NCBI GenBank assembly: GCA_964527535.1
Contig: CAZGPW010000062.1
Span: 1-34,667 of the forward strand
DNA length: 34,667 nucleotides
Source: JAQIBY01 sp964527535
GTDB taxonomy: Bacteria; Bacteroidota; Bacteroidia; Bacteroidales; ML635J-15
Direction: 5' to 3'
Below are positions 1-8,750 of this stretch, one piece after another. Every line of letters starts with the position of its first letter. Within the stretch, counting starts at the first letter, position 1. A model generated the notes under the pieces. It did not search any database and was not told the DNA's origin. It saw nothing but the letters and a program-made list of their open reading frames with translations. Made by a program: the position numbers and the translations under genes.

Positions 1-2
1 CT

Positions 3-206
3 TTTTTATCCATCACCGGGCATGAACATACCCCGGGGTTATTGTATATTACCGGGAATAAAATATGCATGCGCAGGTTTGGTAAACGGAAACTAAAATT
101 TGAAAAATCAATTATAATGTGTCCGGCTGTCGCTGCAGGAAAAAACAAAAACGGCTTTCTTATCTTTGACACCGAAACTTTTAAAGCCGAAGCACGTACC
201 ATATAA
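3..206 (+). CDS. C-terminal end of a probable metallophosphoesterase (cut by the window edge)
   Basis: This frame is open from the left edge to a TAA at 204-206 and encodes 67 residues without an internal start that makes sense, so it is the tail of a gene beginning outside the window. The residues GHEHTPG near the beginning match the GHxHxP metal-binding motif near the end of calcineurin-like phosphoesterases. They are followed by a beta-rich stretch ending in GFLIFD, as in many such enzymes where the last strand closes the fold. The family hydrolyses phosphomonoesters or diesters with two bound metals; the substrate cannot be told from a tail. It could instead be an unrelated protein with a chance motif, since only one of the family's metal motifs is visible. 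Confidence 0.5.
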   Translation, partial: FLSITGHEHTPGLLYITGNKICMRRFGKRKLKFEKSIIMCPAVAAGKNKNGFLIFDTETFKAEARTI

Positions 207-252
207 TACCTCTGATTTAGCCACCTGTCAGAGAAAGCCACAAGTGAATAGT

Positions 253-260
253 TACTTTTG
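253..260 (+). promoter_or_regulatory. Bacteroidota-type -7 element (TACTTTTG)
   Basis: TACTTTTG fits the TAnnTTTG -7 consensus of the Bacteroidota housekeeping sigma factor and lies about 60 bases before the ATG at 321. No clear TTG is seen at the -33 spacing. A second match, TATCTTTG, lies at 161-168 inside the preceding gene tail. Confidence 0.4.
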
Positions 261-320
261 TTGATATACTTTTATTTTTTTATCTTCACACTGTTTAATT
301 ACCTTTATAAATTAAACACT

Positions 321-2792
321 ATGAAAACCAAAAGACTAAATAAAATATTCATCAACATTATCCTACCTGCGATCATTGCGATCCTGCTGTACTTTTTTTC
401 TGTCTGGCTGATCATCATACCCATCATGGAAAAAAACATGATGGAAAGCAAAAAAGAAATGATCAGGGAGTTAACAAAAACGGCATGCAGCCTGATTGAT
501 GAATTCCATCAGGATTATACAGATTCTGTTTACAGCCTGAAAGAAGCAAAAGACCTGGCAAAATCCAAGATCAAATTGATGCGTTACGGCCCCGAAGGGA
601 AAGATTATTTCTGGATAACCGATACAGCTCCTACCATGATTATGCATCCTTACCGTACGGAACTAATCGGCCAGGACTTATCAGGTTACGAAGACCCCAG
701 GGGGGTAAAATTGTTCAAAAGATCCGTAGAAATAGTGGATAGTGCTGGTCAGGGGTACCTGAATTATTACTGGCAATGGAAAGATGACACCTCCAGGGTA
801 GTTCCCAAACTCTCTTATGTCCAGGGCTTTCCTGAATGGGGCTGGATTGTGGGAACAGGCATATACATTGAAGATGTACGTAAAGAAATAAGCACCCTGA
901 AACAGCGAATCATCTTCATATCACTGATCATCACAGGATTAATAGGTATAATGTTGTTTTTCATCATCCGTCAAAGCCTTCACATTGAAAAACGACGCGA
1001 AACCGCAGAAGATGAACTGATGCAGTCCCGTGAAAAATACCGTTCCCTGGTTGAAGCATCCACTGAAGGCACCTTGATGGTAAGTGACAACAGCATCATT
1101 TATGCCAATCAAACCTTTTGCAGGATAACCGGCTATAGCGATAACGAATTGTATAACACACCCCCTGCCCGGCTGTTTTCCTTTTCGTGGTCAGAATTAT
1201 TGCAAGAACTGGTTGTGCCGGGAAAATCCAAAACTTTTGAAACAAAACTTCTTAAAAAAGACGGCACCGGCATGGAAATGGTTGTTACGGCAAGCAAAAC
1301 CCATTCAAAAACCGATGTCCGTGTTATCATTACTACCAAAGAACCCAGCTCAAAACAACAAATTACCAAAGCCCATGAAACACTGAACAATGATCTGAAA
1401 ACGGCTTTGCTGTTGATGAATCAACCGTTAAAAGATTTCCTCAGGCCTGCCGTTACCTGTTCAGAGCAAACAAGCATTTCATCGGCTGCACAGATCATGC
1501 AAAAAGAAAATTCCGATCATCTGCTGATACAAATCAGCAATCATACCGTTGGCATTATCACATCAAAAGACCTTATCCACCGGGCTATGGCAAGGGATAT
1601 TCCACTCTCCTCCCCTGTCACTACCATCATGACAGCCCCGCTTGCCAGTATTTCGTCATCGGCCCTTTTGTACGATGCTTTCCTGGCTTTTTCACAGAAA
1701 AACTTATCGCATCTGGTTGTAAAATCTTCAGGCAATGACATTGCAGGAATTCTGCACAAAGACATCTTTTTCAGGGTACATAAAAATGCACCCGCCAATT
1801 TTATTGCACAGGTAAACCAATTTACCTCAGTTTCCGATTTTCAACATATCTTTCTCAGGGTACCGGCTTACATCAAGGCCCTGTCTGAAAGTGGGATCAA
1901 ACCCTGGTTGATGACGCATTATATTAGTTCTGTCACCGATGCCATAACCCTGCAGCTAATCAAACTGGCCACAGCATCATTGGGCGAGCCTCCGTGTAAA
2001 TACGCCTTTATGGTAATGGGAAGTGAAGCCCGTAAAGAACAAAGCCTCGTTACAGACCAGGACAACGCCATTATTTATGATGATGCTTATAAAGATACAC
2101 CTGAAGTCAGGCAATATTTTGAAAAATTTGCCGAAATCATCAATACGGGACTGAACTCAGCCGGAATACATTACTGCAATGGGGAGATTATGGCTCAAAA
2201 CCCGAAATGGAACCAACCATTAAGCACCTGGAAATCTTATTTTTCGAAATGGGTAAACAACAGCGACCCCAAAAGCGTGCTTGAAGCCGCTATATTTTTT
2301 GATTTCAGATTTGTCGCCGGAGAAGAAAGCCTGACCAATGAATTAAAAACGTTTGTAACAAAAGAAGTCCTGAATAAATCTGTTTTTCTGTACCACATGG
2401 CTGGTAACATTATCGATGCTAAATTGCCTTCAACAGGCGGGAACAAAGAAATTGACGTTAAAAAACTGCTGATGCCAGTCACCGCATTTGCCAGGGTATA
2501 TAGTTTAAAAAACGGCTTTCCTGAAAACAACACATTATCGCGCCTGACAAAATTAAAAGATAAAAATATTATTCCGGTCAGTTTTTTTAACAACATCACA
2601 CACACATACAAATTTCTAATGCAACTAAGGCTCGATATTCAAAATGAGGCCATTCACAAAGGTGAAGCCCCAGAAAATACTGTTCATCCGGAATCGTTGA
2701 GTGAGTTTGAATTGCAAAGCCTTAAAAAGTCAATTGCAATCATAGCAGAAATGCAAACCAGGCTGAGTGCCGACTTCAAGGGTGTTATCTAA
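321..2792 (+). CDS. Membrane sensor: Cache-PAS-CBS pair-DUF294 nucleotidyltransferase
   Basis: This 823-residue protein probably senses a small molecule outside the cytoplasmic membrane and controls a cytoplasmic nucleotidyltransferase-like module. The order seen is: transmembrane helix at about 10-34; an sCache_2-like periplasmic domain at about 40-185 (typical GPEGKDYFWI and GWIVGTGIYI segments); second helix at about 196-217; PAS domain at about 235-345; two CBS repeats at about 375-488; and a DUF294 nucleotidyltransferase at about 500-640 with GSEARKEQSLVTDQD at 567-581, whose D579 and D581 fit the metal aspartates. A DUF294 C-terminal domain runs to the end. An upstream in-frame start at 258 would add a hydrophobic 21-residue leader and overlaps the promoter, so the ATG at 321 is preferred. 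GlnD-like uridylyltransfer is a family analogy only; substrate and target are unknown. Confidence 0.8.
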   Translation: MKTKRLNKIFINIILPAIIAILLYFFSVWLIIIPIMEKNMMESKKEMIRELTKTACSLIDEFHQDYTDSVYSLKEAKDLAKSKIKLMRYGPEGKDYFWITDTAPTMIMHPYRTELIGQDLSGYEDPRGVKLFKRSVEIVDSAGQGYLNYYWQWKDDTSRVVPKLSYVQGFPEWGWIVGTGIYIEDVRKEISTLKQRIIFISLIITGLIGIMLFFIIRQSLHIEKRRETAEDELMQSREKYRSLVEASTEGTLMVSDNSIIYANQTFCRITGYSDNELYNTPPARLFSFSWSELLQELVVPGKSKTFETKLLKKDGTGMEMVVTASKTHSKTDVRVIITTKEPSSKQQITKAHETLNNDLKTALLLMNQPLKDFLRPAVTCSEQTSISSAAQIMQKENSDHLLIQISNHTVGIITSKDLIHRAMARDIPLSSPVTTIMTAPLASISSSALLYDAFLAFSQKNLSHLVVKSSGNDIAGILHKDIFFRVHKNAPANFIAQVNQFTSVSDFQHIFLRVPAYIKALSESGIKPWLMTHYISSVTDAITLQLIKLATASLGEPPCKYAFMVMGSEARKEQSLVTDQDNAIIYDDAYKDTPEVRQYFEKFAEIINTGLNSAGIHYCNGEIMAQNPKWNQPLSTWKSYFSKWVNNSDPKSVLEAAIFFDFRFVAGEESLTNELKTFVTKEVLNKSVFLYHMAGNIIDAKLPSTGGNKEIDVKKLLMPVTAFARVYSLKNGFPENNTLSRLTKLKDKNIIPVSFFNNITHTYKFLMQLRLDIQNEAIHKGEAPENTVHPESLSEFELQSLKKSIAIIAEMQTRLSADFKGVI

Positions 2793-2866
2793 TCTGCGTC
2801 GGGTACATTTACACCACATCGTTACCACAATAAAGATGGGATTTTAACATCAAATTTCATAATTCA

Positions 2867-2892
2867 CAATCATTGTTCATAAAAAATGATTG
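2867..2892. other. 8-bp perfect inverted repeat between the sensor and the Ig-repeat gene
   Basis: CAATCATT at 2867-2874 and AATGATTG at 2885-2892 are exact reverse complements around a 10-base loop. A run of T follows about 15 bases later. It may be a weak terminator for the sensor gene or an operator for the next gene; the AT-rich stem and the distant T-run keep confidence low. Confidence 0.35.
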
Positions 2893-2952
2893 AGATAATC
2901 GGATTTTTTTTGTTATTTTGTTTGCTTGATAAAAAGATTATTTATTTATTTC

Positions 2953-5900
2953 ATGAAGATTATGGAAAAAACTTGGAAATTATTTGCCACAATTGCCTTT
3001 ATTGCCTTTACATTGCATGCATCCGCACAGGACCCGGAAATCATCACCTCCCCTTCCGGCAAAGTAATTTGTACGGGTGACGATGTGAGTTTTGTTGTTG
3101 AAGCAACAGGTACAGAACCGTTTACATACGAATGGTTTTTAGACGGAACAAGTATAGGGAACGATAACGACACGCTTGTAATTCCCGGGGCAGATGAAAC
3201 CAATGAGGGCACATATTATTGCATTGTCAGCAACACTGTAAGTTCTGATACAACGGACGACTTTCAACTGCTTGTTGTTTCCGGGCCTCCACAAATAACC
3301 GGGCAAACTCCTGACAGCATCTACTGCGAAGGGACAAACCAGCAAATAAGCGTTAACACCACCGGTGAAAATCTCTACTACACTTGGACACACGATGGAA
3401 ATCCAATCTCATTCTTCGGCCCCAATGTAACATTCACTGATTTAGCCGCAGCGGATGATGGCACATACGCGTGCACTGTTGATAATGCCTGTGGAAGCGA
3501 CGGGCCCGTTAGCATACAAGTAAACGTCACATTGCTTCCCGGCATAGTGTCAGGGCCATCACCTATGACAGTATGTGAGGGCAATGATGCAGGCTTTGGT
3601 GTTACAGCCGATGGTACAGATTTGCAATATCAATGGTTTCATGAAGGCACTCTCCTACCCGGGGAAACCTCAGACACATTGATCTTTACAAATGTTGATG
3701 CGGACACAGCCGGAATGGTGTCATGCAGTATTTTTAATGACTGCGACAGCATCAACACAGGCCAGGTAAGCCTTACGGTGACCACTTTACCCCAGGTCAC
3801 TGCTCAACCGATTGATCACACCATGTGCATTGGAGCAGACACAACCCTGATTTCAACTGCGACAGGAACACCACCGATAGCCATAGCCTGGTATGAAAAC
3901 GGCACCATAATTTCCGGAGCAGATGAAAGTCACTTGCCCATCACCATTGAACCGGGTGACACCACTTATTACCACGCCGCATTTATGAATACCTGCGGAA
4001 CCGTGTATTCAGATTCTGCTATGATCGTACCTCAATCCCCTCCGGTTGTTACCCAACAACCTGTGGGTAATGAAGTATGCCTGCACGATACGGTTGAGCT
4101 AAACGTAAAAGTCAACGGTTCAGAACCCCTCTATTATCAATGGCGCCGGAACGACGTAGATGTAGAAGATGCAAATTGCTCGGGAACACAGTCACCCAAT
4201 TTGGTGATTGAAGACATCAATGAAGGACAAAGTGGAATTTACACCTGTTACGTTTGGAACGAATGTGGAGATGTCTTAACTGACAACGCCATCATTGAAG
4301 TCATTATGCCTCCCAATATCATATCCCAGCCCGATCCCATTGCTGTTTGCGAAGGAGATACAGCCTATTCTGAAATGATTGTCCAGGGTGACGAGCCTTT
4401 TGATTATTACTGGGTAAACCAGGATGAAGCTGATACCGTAAGCAATGATGAAATACTTGCCTTTAATGGCATTACAGAATATCAGGCAGGCACTTATTAC
4501 GCCATTGTTTCCAACCAATGTGAAGATGTGTTTTCTGATGATTTTGAAGTACAGGTGTTTACCTATCCGGAATTTACCCTTCAACCTGAAGATATTGATA
4601 TATGCCATGGTGACAGCGCTGCATTGGTTGTAAATGTTGAAGGAACTGAACCTGTTAATTACATGTGGTTTAAAAATCAATCTGCCCTGACCAGCCAAAC
4701 CGATACACTGTTGGAATTCAACCCTGCCGAGACACTTGAAACAGGATATTATATGTGTGTAGCCGATAACATCTGCGGAATAACAGAAAGCGATGAAGTA
4801 CTGGTAAACATTGGCACCACACCCGCAATTACCTGGGACCCCGTAGGAACCCAAATGTGTGAAAATGAAACGCTTATCCTGTATGCCGATGCCCAGGGTG
4901 AAAACATGTTTTATCAGTGGTACCTCAACGATGAGCCCATTGCCGGGCAAACCGACACATCGCTTTTCATTCCCAACATCAGCGATGACATGGCGGGGGA
5001 ATATTATTTCCAGGCTTATAACGGATGCGCTACAGCCAATTCGGATACCGTTACGGTAGAAATTGATCCGGCACCTGAAATTGACATTGGCGAAAACCAG
5101 GAGTTATGCGATGGCGATGAAGTTGTTTTATCTGCTTTTGGCGAAATTCAATCATACGATTGGAACAATGGACAAAGCAACGCTGCCAGCATTACCGTTA
5201 CCGAAACCGGAGAATACACCCTCGCAGCCACAGGTGAAAACGGTTGCGTCGGATACGATACCGTGTATATAGAATTTCATCCGTATCATTACGTCAACCT
5301 GGGGCCTGACGGCAATTACTGTGGTCCCCAGACACTTGATGCAGGCGAAGGAGCATATTCGTATTTGTGGAGCACAGGCTCAACAGCCTCCTCCATTTCG
5401 GTGACAGAAAGCGGGGAATACTGGGTAATCACCGAAGGGGATGCTTTCGGTTGTACCTATTCGGATACGGTCAACATGAGCATATTGGAACAGCCACATG
5501 TGGATATCGGACAAAATCACACCATCAGCATTGATTCCACCCTTGAACTGTGCGTTGATAATGTGTACGATCAATACAACTGGAGCAATGGTGATCCCGA
5601 TACCTGCGCATTGTATTCAGGAGCTGTGCTGGGGGAAGGCACTCATGATGTCTGGCTTACAGTAAGCTTAGACAATGGCTGTTCAGACACAGACAGCATA
5701 CAAGTTACGGTTTTTGATGATAACGATATAAGCCAATTATACGCAGAGGAATCAGTTGCTTTGTACCCCAACCCCGTTGTAAATCATTTGAACCTTGATT
5801 TACATTTACAGGAAAAACCTAAAACCGTTGAAATAGTGAACATCAACGGAAAAGTGATCAAACAATTCGGAATTACTGAAAACACAAATTACAGGCTACC

Positions 5901-5985
5901 ACTTGAAAACACCTCTCCAGGGGTATATATCCTGCGCATAATAACAAAAAACAGACACATGAATTTCAGGTTCATCAAACGATAA
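2953..5985 (+). CDS. Secreted Ig-like/PKD-like repeat protein with T9SS sorting domain
   Basis: A predicted surface or secreted protein of about 1010 residues. It begins with a signal peptide (hydrophobic core then LHASA|Q). Eight Ig-like repeats of roughly 80-90 residues follow, each with an early Cys (patterns such as VCEGD), a central YxW and a late Y-x-C or equivalent plus N-x-CG. Three PKD/gliding-type repeats follow (starts like IDIGENQELC, VNLGPDGNYC, VDIGQNHTIS). The last about 75 residues are a type A T9SS C-terminal domain (YPNPV, then GKVIK, then GVYILRI and a basic end), so it should cross the outer membrane by T9SS and be anchored or released. ATG at 2953 and 2962 both give a good signal peptide; a TTG at 2926 is less likely. 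It ends 4 bases before ftsX. No enzymatic domain is visible; adhesion is the likely role by family habit. Confidence 0.85.
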   Translation: MKIMEKTWKLFATIAFIAFTLHASAQDPEIITSPSGKVICTGDDVSFVVEATGTEPFTYEWFLDGTSIGNDNDTLVIPGADETNEGTYYCIVSNTVSSDTTDDFQLLVVSGPPQITGQTPDSIYCEGTNQQISVNTTGENLYYTWTHDGNPISFFGPNVTFTDLAAADDGTYACTVDNACGSDGPVSIQVNVTLLPGIVSGPSPMTVCEGNDAGFGVTADGTDLQYQWFHEGTLLPGETSDTLIFTNVDADTAGMVSCSIFNDCDSINTGQVSLTVTTLPQVTAQPIDHTMCIGADTTLISTATGTPPIAIAWYENGTIISGADESHLPITIEPGDTTYYHAAFMNTCGTVYSDSAMIVPQSPPVVTQQPVGNEVCLHDTVELNVKVNGSEPLYYQWRRNDVDVEDANCSGTQSPNLVIEDINEGQSGIYTCYVWNECGDVLTDNAIIEVIMPPNIISQPDPIAVCEGDTAYSEMIVQGDEPFDYYWVNQDEADTVSNDEILAFNGITEYQAGTYYAIVSNQCEDVFSDDFEVQVFTYPEFTLQPEDIDICHGDSAALVVNVEGTEPVNYMWFKNQSALTSQTDTLLEFNPAETLETGYYMCVADNICGITESDEVLVNIGTTPAITWDPVGTQMCENETLILYADAQGENMFYQWYLNDEPIAGQTDTSLFIPNISDDMAGEYYFQAYNGCATANSDTVTVEIDPAPEIDIGENQELCDGDEVVLSAFGEIQSYDWNNGQSNAASITVTETGEYTLAATGENGCVGYDTVYIEFHPYHYVNLGPDGNYCGPQTLDAGEGAYSYLWSTGSTASSISVTESGEYWVITEGDAFGCTYSDTVNMSILEQPHVDIGQNHTISIDSTLELCVDNVYDQYNWSNGDPDTCALYSGAVLGEGTHDVWLTVSLDNGCSDTDSIQVTVFDDNDISQLYAEESVALYPNPVVNHLNLDLHLQEKPKTVEIVNINGKVIKQFGITENTNYRLPLENTSPGVYILRIITKNRHMNFRFIKR

Positions 5986-5989
5986 TAAG

Positions 5990-6877
5990 ATGGCTAAGAA
6001 AAAGAAAGAGAAAAAAATATTCAAAGGCAGAATCCGCGGTGCCATGATAACCACAGTACTAAGCATGACATTGGTTCTTTTTCTGCTGGGTATTGTCGGC
6101 TATTTGATGCTCAACGCACAAATGTTATCAGAACATGTCAGGGAAAGCATTAACCTGAATGTAAAGCTTAAAGACGAAGCCAGAAACCCTGATATTATCA
6201 AGTTTAAAAAGAACCTGGAAAGTCTGAGTTTTGTAAGGTATGCCGAATTCATTTCCAAAGACGATGCAGCCGAAAAGCTAAAAGAAGACCTGGGAGAAGA
6301 TTTTATTGAGATACTTGATTACAACCCACTGTGGGGGTCCATTGACTTATACCTGGAATCTGCATATACAAACCCTGATTCTGTGCAAATGATAGAAAAA
6401 CGCATCATGGATTATACCCATATTGTGGATGAGGTTACTTACCAAAAAGATTTACTGTATGCCGTTAACAAAAACATCAAAAACATCAGCCTGGTCTTTC
6501 TTGGTTTTGCCGTGCTTTTGTTATTGATATCTTTTGCTCTCATCAATAATACCATACGGCTGATGGTGTATTCAAAACGATTCAGCATTCGCACCATGCA
6601 ACTTGTAGGAGCATCAAAATCCTTCATACGCCGGCCTTTTATTACAACAGGTGTTGTTGAAGGCATTATCGCTGCCATACTGGCTTGCCTCATATTGATC
6701 GGCCTGATAAACCTCATGCACCAGGAATTTTCAGATATCATCAGTTTAAGCGATGTAAGGATTGTTGTTCCGTTGTTTGGTATTGTATTAGGTTTGGGAA
6801 TAATAATTTCGTATCTTTCGACGTTTTTTTCAGTCAATAAGTATTTAAGAATTAACCCGGAAAATTTGTATTACTAA
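5990..6877 (+). CDS. ftsX: Cell division protein FtsX (ABC permease)
   Basis: FtsX is the membrane partner of the ATPase FtsE and links the divisome to peptidoglycan hydrolases. The 295-residue product has a lysine-rich cytoplasmic N-terminus, a first transmembrane helix at about 20-42, an extracytoplasmic domain at about 45-160 (with SFVRYAEFISKDDA, a common FtsX strand-helix), and three C-terminal helices at about 163-185, 220-242 and 257-281. That is the four-helix FtsX layout at its usual length. It starts 4 bases after the Ig-repeat gene and overlaps the DUF3098 gene by one base (TAATG), so it is translated from an operon. ftsE is not in the window, as is common in this phylum, where ftsE lies elsewhere. 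Confidence 0.93.
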   Translation: MAKKKKEKKIFKGRIRGAMITTVLSMTLVLFLLGIVGYLMLNAQMLSEHVRESINLNVKLKDEARNPDIIKFKKNLESLSFVRYAEFISKDDAAEKLKEDLGEDFIEILDYNPLWGSIDLYLESAYTNPDSVQMIEKRIMDYTHIVDEVTYQKDLLYAVNKNIKNISLVFLGFAVLLLLISFALINNTIRLMVYSKRFSIRTMQLVGASKSFIRRPFITTGVVEGIIAAILACLILIGLINLMHQEFSDIISLSDVRIVVPLFGIVLGLGIIISYLSTFFSVNKYLRINPENLYY

Positions 6878-7155
6878 TGGCTAAACAACCACGCAAAACC
6901 AAAGAAAAAAACCAAGACATATTTGCATTTGACAAATCCAATTACATCCCGATGATCGTTGGATTTATTGTCATTGTTGTTGGAATGATCCTCATGTCAG
7001 GAGGAAACAATCACGATCCCCTGAAATTTCATTACGAAATATTCAGCACAAGGCGCCTAACCATTGCACCCATAATAATTATGCTGGGCTTTGTCATTGA
7101 ATTGTATGCCATATTGAAAAAACCACGGCAACCCAAAACAGAAGATAAAGACTAA
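6877..7155 (+). CDS. DUF3098 family small membrane protein
   Basis: A 92-residue protein with a basic, hydrophilic N-terminus and two predicted transmembrane helices at about 23-42 and 65-85, separated by a short loop containing NHDPLKFHYEIFSTRRLTIAP. This pattern and its place between ftsX and uppP match the DUF3098 family of Bacteroidota. The start codon overlaps the ftsX stop by one base, suggesting translational coupling. The function is unknown; constant company with ftsX and uppP suggests a role in the inner membrane during division or wall synthesis, which is inference. Confidence 0.85.
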   Translation: MAKQPRKTKEKNQDIFAFDKSNYIPMIVGFIVIVVGMILMSGGNNHDPLKFHYEIFSTRRLTIAPIIIMLGFVIELYAILKKPRQPKTEDKD

Positions 7156-7169
7156 ATCCACAGCTTACA

Positions 7170-7955
7170 ATGGAATGGTTTGAAGCGTTGATACTTGGCC
7201 TTATTCAAGGCCTTACCGAATTTTTGCCCATAAGCAGCTCCGGTCATCTGGAAATCGGAAAAGCTTTATTTGGCATTACAGGTGAAGAAAACCTGTATTT
7301 TACCATTGTGGTACATGGTGCCACCGTGCTAAGCACTATTGTTGTACTATGGCAGGAAATTAAACACCTGATCACCGGCAGCCTGAAGTTTACATACAAC
7401 GAAGAAACCAAAATGGTATTGAAAATCCTTGTTTCCATGATTCCCGTAGGTATTGTCGGCGTATTTTTCAAAGAAGATATCAAACAATTTTTTAACGGGG
7501 ACAACATGCCATTTATAGGTATCATGCTGCTTGTAACGGCCACCTTGCTGGCTTTTACACATGTTTTTAAAAGCCGCTCCCGGAAAATCACTTACAACAA
7601 TGCATTTGTTATTGGCATTGCTCAGGCTTTTGCTGTATTTCCGGGAATCAGCCGCTCCGGAGCAACTATTTCCACCGGTTTATTGCTGGGAAATAAAAGA
7701 GAAGATGTGGCGAAATTTTCATTTCTGATGGTTTTACTTCCCATCATAGGTGAAAACCTCCTGAATATTTTCAGTGGAGAACTAACAGGCAGTTCAGGAA
7801 TGGAGGCTCTTCCACTGGTTATTGGGTTTATAGCTGCTTTTTTCTCCGGATATATTGCCTGCCGGTGGATGCTGAACATTGTAAAAAAAGGAAAACTTTT
7901 CTGGTTTGCGATATACTGTGCTGTGATCGGCGTTGTATTAATTTTATTTATGTAA
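7170..7955 (+). CDS. uppP: Undecaprenyl-diphosphatase UppP (BacA family)
   Basis: UppP removes a phosphate from undecaprenyl pyrophosphate to recycle the lipid carrier for peptidoglycan and other surface glycans; overexpression of the family gives bacitracin resistance. The 261-residue, strongly hydrophobic product carries the two family signatures: GLTEFLPISSSGHL near residues 15-28, with the catalytic glutamate region, and PGISRSGATISTG at about 155-167. Length and multiple membrane helices are normal for the family. It starts 14 bases after the DUF3098 gene and is followed 3 bases later by truB, so it belongs to the same operon. Confidence 0.95.
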   Translation: MEWFEALILGLIQGLTEFLPISSSGHLEIGKALFGITGEENLYFTIVVHGATVLSTIVVLWQEIKHLITGSLKFTYNEETKMVLKILVSMIPVGIVGVFFKEDIKQFFNGDNMPFIGIMLLVTATLLAFTHVFKSRSRKITYNNAFVIGIAQAFAVFPGISRSGATISTGLLLGNKREDVAKFSFLMVLLPIIGENLLNIFSGELTGSSGMEALPLVIGFIAAFFSGYIACRWMLNIVKKGKLFWFAIYCAVIGVVLILFM

Positions 7956-7958
7956 GCT

Positions 7959-8663
7959 ATGGAAGTGTTTAATGCACATACAGAAGATTTTCAGAAAGGC
8001 GTGGTAATACCTGTCAATAAGCCATTAGACTGGACATCTTTTGATGTGGTAAAAAAAATAAGATACACGTTAAAATATCATCGCGGCATCGAAAAAATAA
8101 AAATTGGCCATGCCGGCACACTGGATCCAAAAGCAACGGGACTTTTACTGGTATGTACAGGAAAAGCTACAAAGCACATTTCTGAGTTTCAGGATATGGA
8201 AAAATCATACCTTGCCAACATAAAACTGGGTGCAACAACCCCATCGTTTGACACAGAAACCGAAGAAGATGAACAGTTCCCGGTGGATCACATCACTGAA
8301 TCTGACCTGATAAGCACCTTGAAATCTTTTACCGGCACAATTAAACAGGTTCCACCTGAATACTCAGCCCTGAAATACAAAGGTAAAAGAGCTTATGCTT
8401 TAGCCAGACAAGGCAAACATCCGGAACTAAAAGCACGGGATGTTTACATTAAAAACATAAAATTAACAGAATTTAGCAAACCTTTTTTCTCAATCTACGT
8501 TACATGTCGTAAAGGAACTTATTTACGGTCACTGGCAAAAGATATTGGGGAAAAACTGAATTCCGGAGCTTACCTTGTTGGCTTAACAAGAACACAAATT
8601 GGGAACTACAAGCTCTCTGATGCCTATGATCACAAAGGAATTGAAAATATATTGCTAAAATGA
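7959..8663 (+). CDS. truB: tRNA pseudouridine(55) synthase TruB
   Basis: TruB isomerises uridine 55 in the T-loop of tRNAs to pseudouridine. The 234-residue product has the N-terminal KPLDWTSFDVV segment and the catalytic loop GHAGTLDPKATG with the nucleophile at Asp56, then GKATK. The YSALKYKGKRAYALAR motif follows at about 133-148 and CRKGTYLRSLAKDIG at about 183-197. The length is that of the short bacterial TruB form, with only a small C-terminal extension. It lies 3 bases after uppP in the operon. An 87-base AT-rich gap separates it from queA. Confidence 0.95.
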   Translation: MEVFNAHTEDFQKGVVIPVNKPLDWTSFDVVKKIRYTLKYHRGIEKIKIGHAGTLDPKATGLLLVCTGKATKHISEFQDMEKSYLANIKLGATTPSFDTETEEDEQFPVDHITESDLISTLKSFTGTIKQVPPEYSALKYKGKRAYALARQGKHPELKARDVYIKNIKLTEFSKPFFSIYVTCRKGTYLRSLAKDIGEKLNSGAYLVGLTRTQIGNYKLSDAYDHKGIENILLK

Positions 8664-8750
8664 AACTTTTTTACAATTAAACTGTATAAGTAAAAGTTAT
8701 AATCTAAATATAAATTTAAAGTGTTAACACAAAAATAAAAGCGTTGTTCT

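Noticed and set aside
2886..3080. A 64-codon + strand frame starting at ATG 2886
   Set aside because: It overlaps the start of the Ig-repeat gene in another frame and has no coding features beyond a hydrophobic stretch.
4276..4950. A 224-codon minus-strand frame inside the Ig-repeat gene
   Set aside because: It is the mirror of a repetitive coding sequence, has no recognisable domain, and lies wholly inside a gene with clear protein repeats.
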